Of a stretch of 58,478 bases of DNA, positions 1 through 8,403 are shown piece by piece. Each line of letters starts with the position of its first letter. Positions within the stretch are counted from its first letter, which is position 1. The notes under the pieces were generated by a model, which was given only the letters and a program-made list of their open reading frames with translations, had not been told where the DNA came from and searched no databases. Made by a program: the position numbers and the translations under genes. Source of the stretch: Dysgonomonas sp. 521 (GTDB lineage Bacteria; Bacteroidota; Bacteroidia; Bacteroidales; Dysgonomonadaceae); assembly GCF_010501055.1 (NCBI RefSeq), contig NZ_QVMO01000016.1, forward strand, positions 8,948-67,425. Reading direction: 5' to 3'.

Positions 1-152
1 CCTTTTTCTTCGTTCATTTTTAGTCTGTTTTCGGCTGTTTTTTCCTTTCTCTCAACTCAAATAGCCCGCTATTATCGTTTCGAGGAAGAAAAAAAGCATC
101 TCTAAAACATCTCTAAAAATTTGAACGAATAAAATTTAAACAGTTTCTTAGA
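1..152. repeat. MITE-like inverted-repeat element, family A, copy 1 (cut by window edge)
   Basis: The right end at about 121-152 reads AAATTTAAACAG followed by TTCTTA and matches the ends of the element at 17990-18205 and the partial copies at 47609 and 52934. The interior shares short blocks with the other copies (AGCCCGCT near 64, GTTCATTTTTAG near 13). The other terminus would lie left of the window. The terminal bases overlap the stop codon of the neighbouring SusC gene. Confidence 0.5.
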
Positions 153-3100
153 ATTTGACATTCACACCTAAACTAATGGTGCGGGTAAGCGGATATGTAC
201 TCAGGTCTACACCATTCGCCCCGACTTCAGGATCGAATCCCGAATATTTAGTGAATGTGTACAGATTCTGGCAAGACATATACAAACGTACTGTTTGCAG
301 GCAAGCCTTTTTTGCGATAATTTCCGGCAATGTATATCCTAATGTCAGGTTCTTGATTCTCAGATAGGAGCCGTCTTCCACAAAACGGTTCGAGTGGCGC
401 GCATTTTTATTCGGGTCGCTGTATACGGCACGAGGGATAGAATTGCTTGTGCCTTCGCCCGTCCACCGGTCTAGTACCTTGGTGGTCTGGTTTTGAGGCA
501 CGGCCATGCCTTCCTGCCAAATGCGGTTGGCATTGTAAATATCATTCCCTGCTACTCCCTGTAAGAATATCTGTAAATCGAAATTCTTATAAGCGAGGCT
601 GTTATTCATAGAGAATGACCATTCAGGTGTAGGGTTGCCAATGTAAGTGCGGTCATTGTCGTTTATGACCCCGTTATTATCCAAGTCCGCGAAACGGATA
701 TCGCCCGGAGATGTTCCTCCCGGAACCTGTATAGCCCCGCTGTTAACTTCATTCCAGTTTTGGAAGAGACCATTGGTTACATATCCGTAGAATGAATTGA
801 TAGGATTGCCTTCCGCATTTACCAATACTTTCGTCATATTGATGTCATTTCCGGTAAACAAAGGCACGCCGTCATTCATGCTGATTACTTCATTCTTATT
901 GAAAGAGACATTCAGGTCTGTATTCCATTCCAGTTCTCCTTTAAGGTTTTGAGACGATATGGTTAGTTCCCATCCTTTATTGCGTACCTTTCCGGCATTT
1001 ACGCTTGGCACATAGATATCGGAATAGCCTGTCGTAATAGGCACTGCCATAGGGACAAGCATATCTGTCGTATTTTTGATATATGCGTCCAGCGACAGAT
1101 TGATACGCTGGCCGATCAACGAAAGGTCGATTCCGGCATTCCATTGTTTTACGGTTTCCCATTTCACGTCCGGATTAGCCATCACAAGCGGATAAAGTGT
1201 GGAGACAGGTGTTCCGTTGAATACGTATTGCCCTGTTTTAAGTTTCGTATAATAGGCATAGTTGTCTATTCCCCACTGATTTCCGGTAACTCCATAGCCT
1301 GCCCTTATTTTAACATCGTTTACCCACTTATTCTTTTGAAAGAAAGATTCCTCAGACAAGCGCCATGCAGCGGCTACAGACGGGAATGTTCCCCATCGGT
1401 TGTCTTTAGAGAAACGTGACGAACCATCGTGACGGACTGTTAATGTCAGTAAATATTTGTCGGCATAATTATAATTTGCCCTTGCCATATATGAAAGTAA
1501 CGACCAGTCGTTCCTGGTTCCGCCTACAGTCGGTTGATTCAATCCGTTTGACAGTTGATTATTCTTATCACTTAAAAAGCCCTGTACGCTTGCGTTCATT
1601 CGATTATATACATTATTCTGGGCACTTGAGCCTATCATCACATTCAAATGATGTTTTTCGTTGAACGTGTCAATATATGTAAGTGTATTATCCCACAAGT
1701 AAGTCAGGCTCTTGTTAGACTCTTCGTAGCGGTATGACTCGGGTTGGGCAATGGGCTTCCAGTCATATTTAGGGCTAAAGTTAGTTCTGTCCCAGAACTT
1801 AAAATCGATACCTCCCAGCGTTTTGAATGTAACTTTATCGAAGAAGTTAATTTCGGCAAAGGCATTTCCTAGTATGTTATATCCATTTGTTCTCTGGCTG
1901 TTAACCGTAGCATTCCCTACCGGATTTTTTATATCTCCATACCAGTAAGCCGGATTGCCGGGACCTGAATAAGTCCCATCCTCATTATATACAGATTGTG
2001 TAGGTTGCGCCGCCATAGCGTCACGAATACTATAACTCCCCTGTTTCTTGACATCGTGGCTTAATGTAACATTATTGCCGAATTTAAGCCAGGGCTTCAC
2101 TTTCGATTCTCCATTGAACTGGATCGTATACCGCTTATAAGAGGTGTTGATAACAATTCCTTCCTGATCGAGGATTCCGGCTGATACGTAATAGTTGCTG
2201 TTGTCCGTCCCTCCGGAGTATGATAAAGAATAGTTTTGGATCAAACTTGTCCTGAACATTTCGTCCAGCCAGTCAGTGCCCTTGCCTAATGTTGTAGGGT
2301 CTGTAAAATCGGGTCTTTGCATCATACTTTCCGAACCGCCATAATTTGCTATCATATCATTATGGTATGAGGCAAACTGGCTTGCATCCAGCATACCGGG
2401 CATACTTGTCGCGTCCTGTATCCCCCAGTTTGCACTGAATGATACAACACCATCGCCGGATTTTCCTTTTTTAGTTGTGATGAGCACTACGCCATTCGCT
2501 CCCCTCGATCCGTATATTGCGGTTGCAGAGGCATCTTTGAGTACATCCACCGTTTGCACATCGTCCATATTAAGGGCATTTAATGAAAGGTCGGTCGGTA
2601 CACCATCGATAACCAGTAAAGGTTCACTGTTGTTGATAGTGCTGATCCCCCTGATACGAATGGATACATTGCTGCCGGGCGCTCCCGAATTTATTATCTG
2701 TACGCCGGAAGCCCTTCCCTGTAGGGCTTCTCCTATATTTGCGACAGGTTTGTCCCGCATCGATTTCGAATCAACGGAAGAGACGGCTCCGGTCAGGTCT
2801 CTTTTTCTCATCACTCCGTAGCCGACAACCACTATTTCATCGAGCAATTCCGCGTTTTCCTTCAGCACAATGCGGACGTCGGATTTGCCGGCTACCGCTA
2901 TTTCCTGTGATAAGAAGCCTACATAAGAGATAGTCAGTATATCGCTCTCATTGACATCTAAAGAGAATCTGCCGTCTATATCTGTTATTGTCCCATTGGT
3001 TGTCCCCCTTACAGAAACGGAAGCGCCAATGATGCTTTCCCCTTTCTCATCGAAAATAGTTCCCGCTATTTTCTTTCGATTTTGCGCAGAAAGATTGAAG

Positions 3101-3174
3101 CTAAAGAACAAAGCCAATAAGAGTAAGCTTATTCTACTCAAATGAGTCCATTTCTTTTTCTGATTTTTTTTCAT
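148..3174 (-). CDS. SusC/RagA-family TonB-linked outer membrane protein
   Basis: This 1008-residue protein is a TonB-dependent outer membrane transporter of the SusC/RagA type, which takes up oligosaccharides or similar nutrients with a SusD partner. A signal peptide (about residues 1-31, ending LSAQ) is followed by a carboxypeptidase-regulatory-like domain (about 35-110), the TonB-box stretch with EIVVVGYG near 113, a plug domain with RIRGISTIN, VIDGVP and the SusC signature DASATAIYGSRGANGV (about 212-228), and a C-terminal barrel ending in Phe. Length is normal for the family. The gene follows a DUF6377-type regulator in the same direction, as in the second Sus locus at 36938-45087. The expected susD would be downstream, left of position 1. 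The stop codon sits inside the end of a repeat element. Substrate cannot be told from sequence. Confidence 0.95.
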   Translation of the reverse strand: MKKNQKKKWTHLSRISLLLLALFFSFNLSAQNRKKIAGTIFDEKGESIIGASVSVRGTTNGTITDIDGRFSLDVNESDILTISYVGFLSQEIAVAGKSDVRIVLKENAELLDEIVVVGYGVMRKRDLTGAVSSVDSKSMRDKPVANIGEALQGRASGVQIINSGAPGSNVSIRIRGISTINNSEPLLVIDGVPTDLSLNALNMDDVQTVDVLKDASATAIYGSRGANGVVLITTKKGKSGDGVVSFSANWGIQDATSMPGMLDASQFASYHNDMIANYGGSESMMQRPDFTDPTTLGKGTDWLDEMFRTSLIQNYSLSYSGGTDNSNYYVSAGILDQEGIVINTSYKRYTIQFNGESKVKPWLKFGNNVTLSHDVKKQGSYSIRDAMAAQPTQSVYNEDGTYSGPGNPAYWYGDIKNPVGNATVNSQRTNGYNILGNAFAEINFFDKVTFKTLGGIDFKFWDRTNFSPKYDWKPIAQPESYRYEESNKSLTYLWDNTLTYIDTFNEKHHLNVMIGSSAQNNVYNRMNASVQGFLSDKNNQLSNGLNQPTVGGTRNDWSLLSYMARANYNYADKYLLTLTVRHDGSSRFSKDNRWGTFPSVAAAWRLSEESFFQKNKWVNDVKIRAGYGVTGNQWGIDNYAYYTKLKTGQYVFNGTPVSTLYPLVMANPDVKWETVKQWNAGIDLSLIGQRINLSLDAYIKNTTDMLVPMAVPITTGYSDIYVPSVNAGKVRNKGWELTISSQNLKGELEWNTDLNVSFNKNEVISMNDGVPLFTGNDINMTKVLVNAEGNPINSFYGYVTNGLFQNWNEVNSGAIQVPGGTSPGDIRFADLDNNGVINDNDRTYIGNPTPEWSFSMNNSLAYKNFDLQIFLQGVAGNDIYNANRIWQEGMAVPQNQTTKVLDRWTGEGTSNSIPRAVYSDPNKNARHSNRFVEDGSYLRIKNLTLGYTLPEIIAKKACLQTVRLYMSCQNLYTFTKYSGFDPEVGANGVDLSTYPLTRTISLGVNVKF

Positions 3175-3231
3175 GGTCTATACGATTAATAATAATTTTC
3201 ATAATATGGTTAACATTTTTCTTTTAGTAAA

Positions 3232-3276
3232 CAAACATAAAAGAGTATAACCTCTCATATGCAAAAATATGAGGAG
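3232..3276 (-). promoter_or_regulatory. putative susC promoter with overlapping inverted repeat
   Basis: On the minus strand TATGTTTG (3232-3239) fits the Bacteroidota -7 box TAnnTTTG, with a TTG-type -33 element near 3262-3264 (22-bp spacing). An inverted repeat, CCTCTCATAT (3251-3260) and ATATGAGGAG (3267-3276), brackets the -33 region and could be an operator for the upstream regulator. A second TAnnTTTG match lies at 3262-3269. This rests on motif reading only. Confidence 0.45.
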
Positions 3277-3393
3277 TTAATATCTAAAGAAAATCCACAT
3301 TGATAAAATATAGACAACAAAAAAGGATAATCGTTTATGCTGCAACAACTTAGATATTTTCAGACTATGCAAAAATATAGATGCCGTATAACT

Positions 3394-5061
3394 TTAATTC
3401 CTTCTGACAGCCCCTATTTTCATTACCATAGATTCAAATTCTTCACGAGGAACGGCCGCTTTGTTACGTACTCTGGTGCGATAGCTATAAATTGTATTTG
3501 CTGAGTAATGCAGGAAATTTGCGATTCTGGAACTATCCGTTATTCCTAAGCGTATTAATGCAAATATGCGCAGTTCTACGTTCAGCAATTCGTTGGGCTT
3601 TAATATAAATTGCTCATCTTCGACCAATAAGGAATTAAACTCTTCTACAAAGTTGGGGTATAGATGCAAAAATATATTATCGAAATTTTCGTAGAGTTCT
3701 TTCAGTTCGTTATCAATCATTTGCTTGGACTTAAGCATTTTATACAGTTCGTCCAGCTTTTTTTCTACTGCCTTCTTATTAAGTGTGTTTTGATATTTCT
3801 CCAGTTTGTTGATGTATGTAGAGCACAAATCGAGGAAATGCCCTATATACGCTTCTTTTATTTGATTTGCTTCTGATAACTCACTATTGACATCCGAGAG
3901 TACACTGTTGACATCATTAAGCTGGTTGATAGTCGATTGCAGGTCAGTATTCAGTTCATTCAGTTTCACATTGGTATAATAGAGTTCCTTACGTATGCGG
4001 GCTACCCTTTTCATTTGCCTATACACGTATACTACCGCTATAATCAGGAATATGGATAATATACTGACCAGGATGAGGAATAATTGCAGTTCGGATTTTT
4101 GCCTATTTATATTCTCCTGATATGCGGAGTCTATAATCGGGAATATCTGTGAAACTTCATAAGTCCTCAACCGGGCATTACAAAACATTGCGTCCTCCAT
4201 CGACGACTTTATACAGGCATAGGCATTATCCACTTCGCCCGTTTCGTACAGGATGGAAGCCAGCGCCTGCATAGAGGCATTTTCTTTGATTACATTTTTT
4301 ATATCGCATATTGCGGATGTAGCATAATAATGTTTTTGCAGGCTGATATTCCCCTCTTTTTTGTAAATGTTAGCAAGAGCATAGGCTAGTACCGCTTTTT
4401 CGTGCGTATCGGATTCGGTACGGTTTAATAGTTGCTCTAATATTTGTCTGGCTTCGAGCAGTTTGTTTTCATCATCGAGTTTTTCGGCATACACTATTTT
4501 GTAATGGTTGGATTCTTTATCCAGAACGCTGAGCAAGGAGTCCCTGTATAGTTTGCTTTTTTCGGCGTATATGAGTGTATAGGGATTGTTATTTGAATAA
4601 TAGTTGTACAATTGTTTATAGCAATCGTAATATTTGACTAACAGCCAGTCAGGAAAATTTTTAGTATTTATCGATTTCAGCATATTTATACCATCAATAT
4701 ACATTCCGGCAATAATATACAGCGAAACGAGGTCTAATTTAGATTCGTAAGTCCATACCGGATGGTTCAATGACTCTGCTATTGCTGCGTTCTCCCTGAC
4801 AAAGTAAATCGCTGAGTCTGATATGTAGGTTTTATATTCGTTGTATAGTTTAAGGTTTATATTATATCGTTGTTCGGGTGTTATATCAGGGGTTCCGAGC
4901 ATTTTTTTTATCTCAGATATCCTTTCTTCTTTTTCCATCTTATAGATTTCTTTACGTTCCATCAGCTTATAAAGAGATAGAAGTGTTGTATCCTGCGATA
5001 TTTTAGGAAAAACATCACTGATGGAAAATAATAATAAGATAAGAAAAAACAGCTTCCTCAT
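3394..5061 (-). CDS. DUF6377-type membrane-spanning transcriptional regulator (SusR-like)
   Basis: This 555-residue protein has a signal-anchor N-terminus, a helical TPR-like region of about 280 residues (likely periplasmic), one transmembrane segment (about 326-347, FLILVSILSIFLIIAVVYVY), a coiled-coil stretch rich in Asn/Leu heptads (about 360-410) and a C-terminal LuxR-like helix-turn-helix containing ELRIFALIRLGI and ANTIYSYRTRVRNK. The layout suggests a sensor that spans the inner membrane and binds DNA, as known for SusR of Bacteroides; I recall this family as DUF6377. It lies just upstream of, and co-directional with, a susC gene and has a paralogue at 43465-45087. The reading frame continues nine bases upstream to a TTG, but the ATG at 5061 is preferred. 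It probably controls the adjacent susC. Confidence 0.85.
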   Translation of the reverse strand: MRKLFFLILLLFSISDVFPKISQDTTLLSLYKLMERKEIYKMEKEERISEIKKMLGTPDITPEQRYNINLKLYNEYKTYISDSAIYFVRENAAIAESLNHPVWTYESKLDLVSLYIIAGMYIDGINMLKSINTKNFPDWLLVKYYDCYKQLYNYYSNNNPYTLIYAEKSKLYRDSLLSVLDKESNHYKIVYAEKLDDENKLLEARQILEQLLNRTESDTHEKAVLAYALANIYKKEGNISLQKHYYATSAICDIKNVIKENASMQALASILYETGEVDNAYACIKSSMEDAMFCNARLRTYEVSQIFPIIDSAYQENINRQKSELQLFLILVSILSIFLIIAVVYVYRQMKRVARIRKELYYTNVKLNELNTDLQSTINQLNDVNSVLSDVNSELSEANQIKEAYIGHFLDLCSTYINKLEKYQNTLNKKAVEKKLDELYKMLKSKQMIDNELKELYENFDNIFLHLYPNFVEEFNSLLVEDEQFILKPNELLNVELRIFALIRLGITDSSRIANFLHYSANTIYSYRTRVRNKAAVPREEFESMVMKIGAVRRN

Positions 5062-5081
5062 AGATCTCAAAGAACTTTAAA

Positions 5082-5089
5082 CAAAGTTA
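5082..5089 (-). promoter_or_regulatory. putative -7 box upstream of the DUF6377 regulator
   Basis: TAACTTTG on the minus strand fits TAnnTTTG and lies 20 bp upstream of the chosen ATG. No good -33 TTG at 19-22 bp was found, so confidence is modest. Confidence 0.35.
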
Positions 5090-5230
5090 GCAAAATTAAA
5101 ACAAAACCTGCTAATATATCTGATTTGAGATTGTTAAGTTTGATCCACACTAAATCTGGCTCAACGGATTTTCCGGGTTGATCCGGGATCCGTGACCCAC
5201 ACTTGACCCTGTAAACCTAGCTAAAACCAC

Positions 5231-5263
5231 AAAAAAAAGACACTCACATTTCTGTAAGTGTCC
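5231..5263 (-). terminator. rho-independent terminator of the tRNA-Tyr/tRNA-Gly unit
   Basis: On the minus strand GACACTTAC (5262-5254) pairs with GTGAGTGTC (5247-5239) with a 6-base loop, followed by eight T residues (5238-5231). It lies about 10 bp past the tRNA-Gly 3' end. Confidence 0.85.
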
Positions 5264-5272
5264 TATTATCAG

Positions 5273-5345
5273 AGCGGAAGACGGGGCTCAAACCCGCGAC
5301 CCTCAGCTTGGAAGGCTAATGCTCTATCAACTGAGCTACTTCCGC
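5273..5345 (-). tRNA. tRNA-Gly (anticodon TCC)
   Basis: A 73-nt cloverleaf reads from 5345 downward: acceptor GCGGAAG pairs with CTTCCGC, the D arm contains AGCTCAGTTGATAGAGC, the anticodon loop is CTTCCAA (anticodon TCC) and the T arm contains GGTTCGAG. CCA is not encoded. It is the second tRNA of a two-gene unit. Confidence 0.97.
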
Positions 5346-5354
5346 AAAGTATAG

Positions 5355-5437
5355 TGGGCAGTGATGGATTCGAACCACCGTAAGCGTAAGCTAGTTGAGT
5401 TACAGTCAACCCCATTTGGCCACTCTGGTAACTGCCC
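5355..5437 (-). tRNA. tRNA-Tyr (anticodon GTA)
   Basis: An 83-nt class II tRNA reads from 5437 downward: acceptor GGGCAGT pairs with ACTGCCC, the anticodon stem-loop holds GACTGTAACTC (anticodon GTA), there is a long variable arm (AGCTTACGCTTACGG region) and a T arm with GGTTCGAATCC. CCA is not encoded. It lies 9 bp upstream of tRNA-Gly. Confidence 0.97.
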
Positions 5438-5456
5438 TATTATTCTTTTGCGAATG

Positions 5457-5487
5457 CAAAGGTAATACTTTTATTTATTCCTCCAAA
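5457..5487 (-). promoter_or_regulatory. promoter of the tRNA-Tyr/tRNA-Gly unit
   Basis: On the minus strand the -7 box is TACCTTTG (5464-5457) and the -33 box TTTG lies at 5487-5484, with exactly 19 bp between. The -33 element falls inside the last codons of ribH, so the tRNAs can be transcribed independently. This is a textbook Bacteroidota promoter by pattern. Confidence 0.7.
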
Positions 5488-5972
5488 TTTCTTCGATAAA
5501 AATCTATCATTTTTAATGCAGTAATTGCACATTCATCCCCCTTGTTGCCATGCTTACCCCCTGCCCTTTCCTCAGCCTGCTGCATATCATCAGTAGTTAA
5601 AAGACCAAAGATGAACGGGATATCATAACGGATATTCATATCGGCAATACCCTGCGTAACCCCGCTACATACATAGTCGAAATGCGGGGTATCTCCCCTT
5701 ATTACACTCCCGATAGTTATTACCGCGTCTATTTCCTTATTCTCCACCAAATGTTTTGCACCGAAAATAAGTTCGAAACTACCCGGCACAAAGTCTATCA
5801 ATATATTTTCTTCTTTTACCCCATGTTTCCTGAGCGTATTATATGCCCCGTCTAGCATCGCCTTGGTTATATTTTCGTTCCATTCGGAAACGACGATCCC
5901 TACTCTCATATCCTCCCCGTTAGGCACCGAAGCAGGATCATACGAAGATAAATTGTGGTATGCTGTAGCCAT
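5475..5972 (-). CDS. ribH: 6,7-dimethyl-8-ribityllumazine synthase
   Basis: This 165-residue enzyme performs the penultimate step of riboflavin synthesis, condensing 5-amino-6-ribitylaminouracil with 3,4-dihydroxy-2-butanone 4-phosphate; the family assembles into cytoplasmic icosahedral or pentameric particles. Visible family motifs are the substrate-binding SEWN (29-32), VPGSFEL (62-68), [14 protein letters not shown] (88-101) with the catalytic His region, and [14 protein letters not shown] (125-138). Length is normal. It has its own promoter and is divergent from dut. ribD, another riboflavin gene, lies 12 kb away at 18255, so the pathway is scattered. Confidence 0.97.
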   Translation of the reverse strand: MATAYHNLSSYDPASVPNGEDMRVGIVVSEWNENITKAMLDGAYNTLRKHGVKEENILIDFVPGSFELIFGAKHLVENKEIDAVITIGSVIRGDTPHFDYVCSGVTQGIADMNIRYDIPFIFGLLTTDDMQQAEERAGGKHGNKGDECAITALKMIDFYRRNLEE

Positions 5973-5997
5973 TTTGTACTTGTTTTATATTTAGCTA

Positions 5998-6027
5998 CAA
6001 AGATATTGATTGTTAACTAATATCCAA
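5998..6027 (-). promoter_or_regulatory. ribH promoter
   Basis: On the minus strand the -7 box TATCTTTG (6005-5998) and a TTG -33 element (6027-6025, inside GTTTTGG) are 19 bp apart. The predicted start is about 20 bp before the ATG. Confidence 0.65.
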
Positions 6028-6173
6028 AACCGGTTCTAAACCATTTGTCTTTTATACTATTTTTCACCAACTCCCTAATATTTAAAATCTTAATTTTTAT
6101 CAATTAACAAAGCATATTGCAAAGAATTAACTAATTTCGCACACTATATAATAGGACGTTAGAAAACAATATA

Positions 6174-6608
6174 ATGAAAGTAAAAATCATCAACAAATCG
6201 CATCATCCGCTACCAGAGTATGCCACCCCTTATTCAGCAGGCGTAGACCTTCGGGCAAATATAGAAACCTCGATCACGCTGAAACCACTTGAACGCGCGT
6301 TGGTACCCACAGGCCTATATCTGGAATTGCCACAGGGTTTCGAAGCGCAAATACGCCCGCGAAGCGGATTGGCGGCAAAGCATGGACTGACAGTATTGAA
6401 CTCGCCCGGCACAATAGACGCGGATTACCGTGGCGAAATACGAGTTATCCTTGTCAACTTATCCAATGATGATTTTGTTATAAACGACGGCGAACGGATT
6501 TGCCAGATGATTATAGCCCAGCATTCACAGGTGGAATGGATCGAAGTGGATTCGATCAGCGAAACCGAACGCGGCGCGGGAGGCTTTGGGCACACAGGAA
6601 AACAATAA
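6174..6608 (+). CDS. dut: deoxyuridine 5'-triphosphate nucleotidohydrolase (dUTPase)
   Basis: This 144-residue trimeric dUTPase hydrolyses dUTP to dUMP and pyrophosphate, keeping uracil out of DNA and feeding thymidylate synthesis. All five conserved motifs are visible: SAGVDLRA (21-28), [10 protein letters not shown] (62-71), [13 protein letters not shown] (77-89) with the catalytic Asp, GERICQMII (106-114) and the C-terminal lid [10 protein letters not shown] (133-142). It is first in a run of plus-strand genes, followed after 16 bp by a TPR protein; dut next to this TPR/DUF4292/EnvC set is an arrangement I recall from Bacteroidota. Confidence 0.97.
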   Translation: MKVKIINKSHHPLPEYATPYSAGVDLRANIETSITLKPLERALVPTGLYLELPQGFEAQIRPRSGLAAKHGLTVLNSPGTIDADYRGEIRVILVNLSNDDFVINDGERICQMIIAQHSQVEWIEVDSISETERGAGGFGHTGKQ

Positions 6609-6624
6609 ATTTTGAACCATTTAT

Positions 6625-8403
6625 ATGAAAAAAACAATATATCTTTTTTTTCTTACTCTTTTCTTAACTTCGGGATACTCTAACCTGCTTGCTCAGGCCA
6701 AGACCAAAGAGGTCAAAAATACGGCAGGCAGCAAAGACCTCCCGATGGCTAATCTGCCGGCAGACGATAAACGAAAATTCGATTACTACTTCTACGAGGC
6801 GATGAATGCCAAATCTGCCGGTAAGTATGACGCCGCATTCGACCTCCTGAAATATTGCCTGGCTATAGACTCCACCAACGCGAATGTTTACTACGAACTG
6901 GGAAACTATTACAACTCCTTAGACAGTAAAAACAAGGCTCTGGACTTCTACCGCAAAGCGACCAATTACGATGGGAATAACTTTTACTACAACATGGCTT
7001 ATGCCGGACTGTGCCTCGAATTTAAGCAATACAGCGATGCGATAGAACAATTCGAAAAACTCCTTGCCGCCAGTCCCGAAAACTCCGAACTGTATGTATA
7101 TCTCTCCGAAGCTTACAGGATGGACGGAGACATACAAAGCGCTATATCCACCCTCGACAAACTGGAACAGATCGTAGGCCTGAACGACAAAATAAGCCTG
7201 CACAAATACCAGCTATATACAATGATAAAGCAGGAAAACAAAGCCTTTGCCGAAATGCAGAAGTATATAGACAAATACCCTAACGAGATAAAATACCAGA
7301 TACTTCTGGCAAACCTGTATTTGCAGGCCGGCAAAAACGATGAAGCCTATATCGTATACAGCAAGGCAAAATCCATTGATCCGGACGATCCCTACCTGAT
7401 TTCGTCACTGGCAGAATATTACGAACGTACGAACAATAAAAAAGCCGCCGAAGAAGAATTGCATACAGCATTGATTAGCCCCAAAATGGACATTGACACC
7501 AAACTGGCTATACTGGCGCAGTATGTAGGAAGCCTGCAACAAAACAGGCAGGACACACAGGTTGCCAACGCCTTATTCGACTCGCTGATGATTCAGCATC
7601 CACAGGAGCCTAAACTGAACCTGATGTATGGCAATCTGCTGATGCTCCAAAACAAAAAAGATGACGCACGGTTCCAGTATCAGGTATTCGCAGATGCCAA
7701 TCCCACCAATCCCACAGGCTGGGAACAAATGCTGAGTACGACTTTCCCCGACAGCCTCGACGTGTCTATCAAAACATGTAAAGATGCCATTTCGTACATC
7801 CCCGACCAACCCCAGTTCTATTTTTATCTGGGAGTATCGGAATACATGAAAGAAAATTACAAAAGCGCCCTCGATGCTCTACAACAAGGAGTAGAATACG
7901 TAGATGAAGAGAATACCCCGCTGCTTTCTGACTTTTACGGACAAATAGGCGACCTGTACTACCATCAGGAAATGCTCGACAGCGCTTTCATCACTTACGA
8001 CAAAGCACTCCGCTACAACCCCAACAACCTGGGCGTACTCAACAACTACAGCTACTTTCTCTCGCTTACGAAGAAAAACCTGGACAAGGCCGAAAAGATG
8101 AGCAGTATTACCGTTAAGGCCGAGCCATCCAATCCCACCTATCTTGATACATACGGCTGGGTACTGTTCGAACAGGGAGCCTACACTATGGCGAAGATCT
8201 ACATAGAGAATGCCATAAAGTACAGTGAGGAGAAAAAAGAAGAGTTAAGCGGCGAGGTGCTTGAGCATTACGGCGATGTCTTATATAAAACCGGAGAACA
8301 AGAGAAAGCGCTCGAATACTGGATAAAAGCAAAAGAAAAAGGCGACAGCAAATCGAAAACGCTGGATAAGAAAATTGAAGAAAAAACTTATATATCTGAA
8401 TAA
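6625..8403 (+). CDS. tetratricopeptide repeat protein, exported
   Basis: This 592-residue protein has a signal peptide (about 1-24, ending NLLAQ) and then almost entirely tandem TPR units (about 50-575), recognisable from repeated A-x3-Y and ALDFYRKA/ALRYNPNN-like helices. It probably acts as a periplasmic or outer-membrane-associated scaffold. Its stop overlaps the start of the DUF4292 lipoprotein by one base, so the genes are cotranscribed and likely act together. The partner is unknown; a role in outer-membrane or cell-wall assembly is inferred only from the neighbours. Confidence 0.88.
   Translation: MKKTIYLFFLTLFLTSGYSNLLAQAKTKEVKNTAGSKDLPMANLPADDKRKFDYYFYEAMNAKSAGKYDAAFDLLKYCLAIDSTNANVYYELGNYYNSLDSKNKALDFYRKATNYDGNNFYYNMAYAGLCLEFKQYSDAIEQFEKLLAASPENSELYVYLSEAYRMDGDIQSAISTLDKLEQIVGLNDKISLHKYQLYTMIKQENKAFAEMQKYIDKYPNEIKYQILLANLYLQAGKNDEAYIVYSKAKSIDPDDPYLISSLAEYYERTNNKKAAEEELHTALISPKMDIDTKLAILAQYVGSLQQNRQDTQVANALFDSLMIQHPQEPKLNLMYGNLLMLQNKKDDARFQYQVFADANPTNPTGWEQMLSTTFPDSLDVSIKTCKDAISYIPDQPQFYFYLGVSEYMKENYKSALDALQQGVEYVDEENTPLLSDFYGQIGDLYYHQEMLDSAFITYDKALRYNPNNLGVLNNYSYFLSLTKKNLDKAEKMSSITVKAEPSNPTYLDTYGWVLFEQGAYTMAKIYIENAIKYSEEKKEELSGEVLEHYGDVLYKTGEQEKALEYWIKAKEKGDSKSKTLDKKIEEKTYISE

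Noticed and set aside
5150..5220. GC-rich tract with GATCCGGGATCCGTG after the DUF6377 gene promoter
   Set aside because: Imperfect short repeats only; no terminator, promoter or known motif could be supported.
6570..6602. dUTPase motif 5 reads FGHTG rather than FGSTG
   Set aside because: I recall this His variant as usual in Bacteroidota dUTPases; not evidence of a defect.
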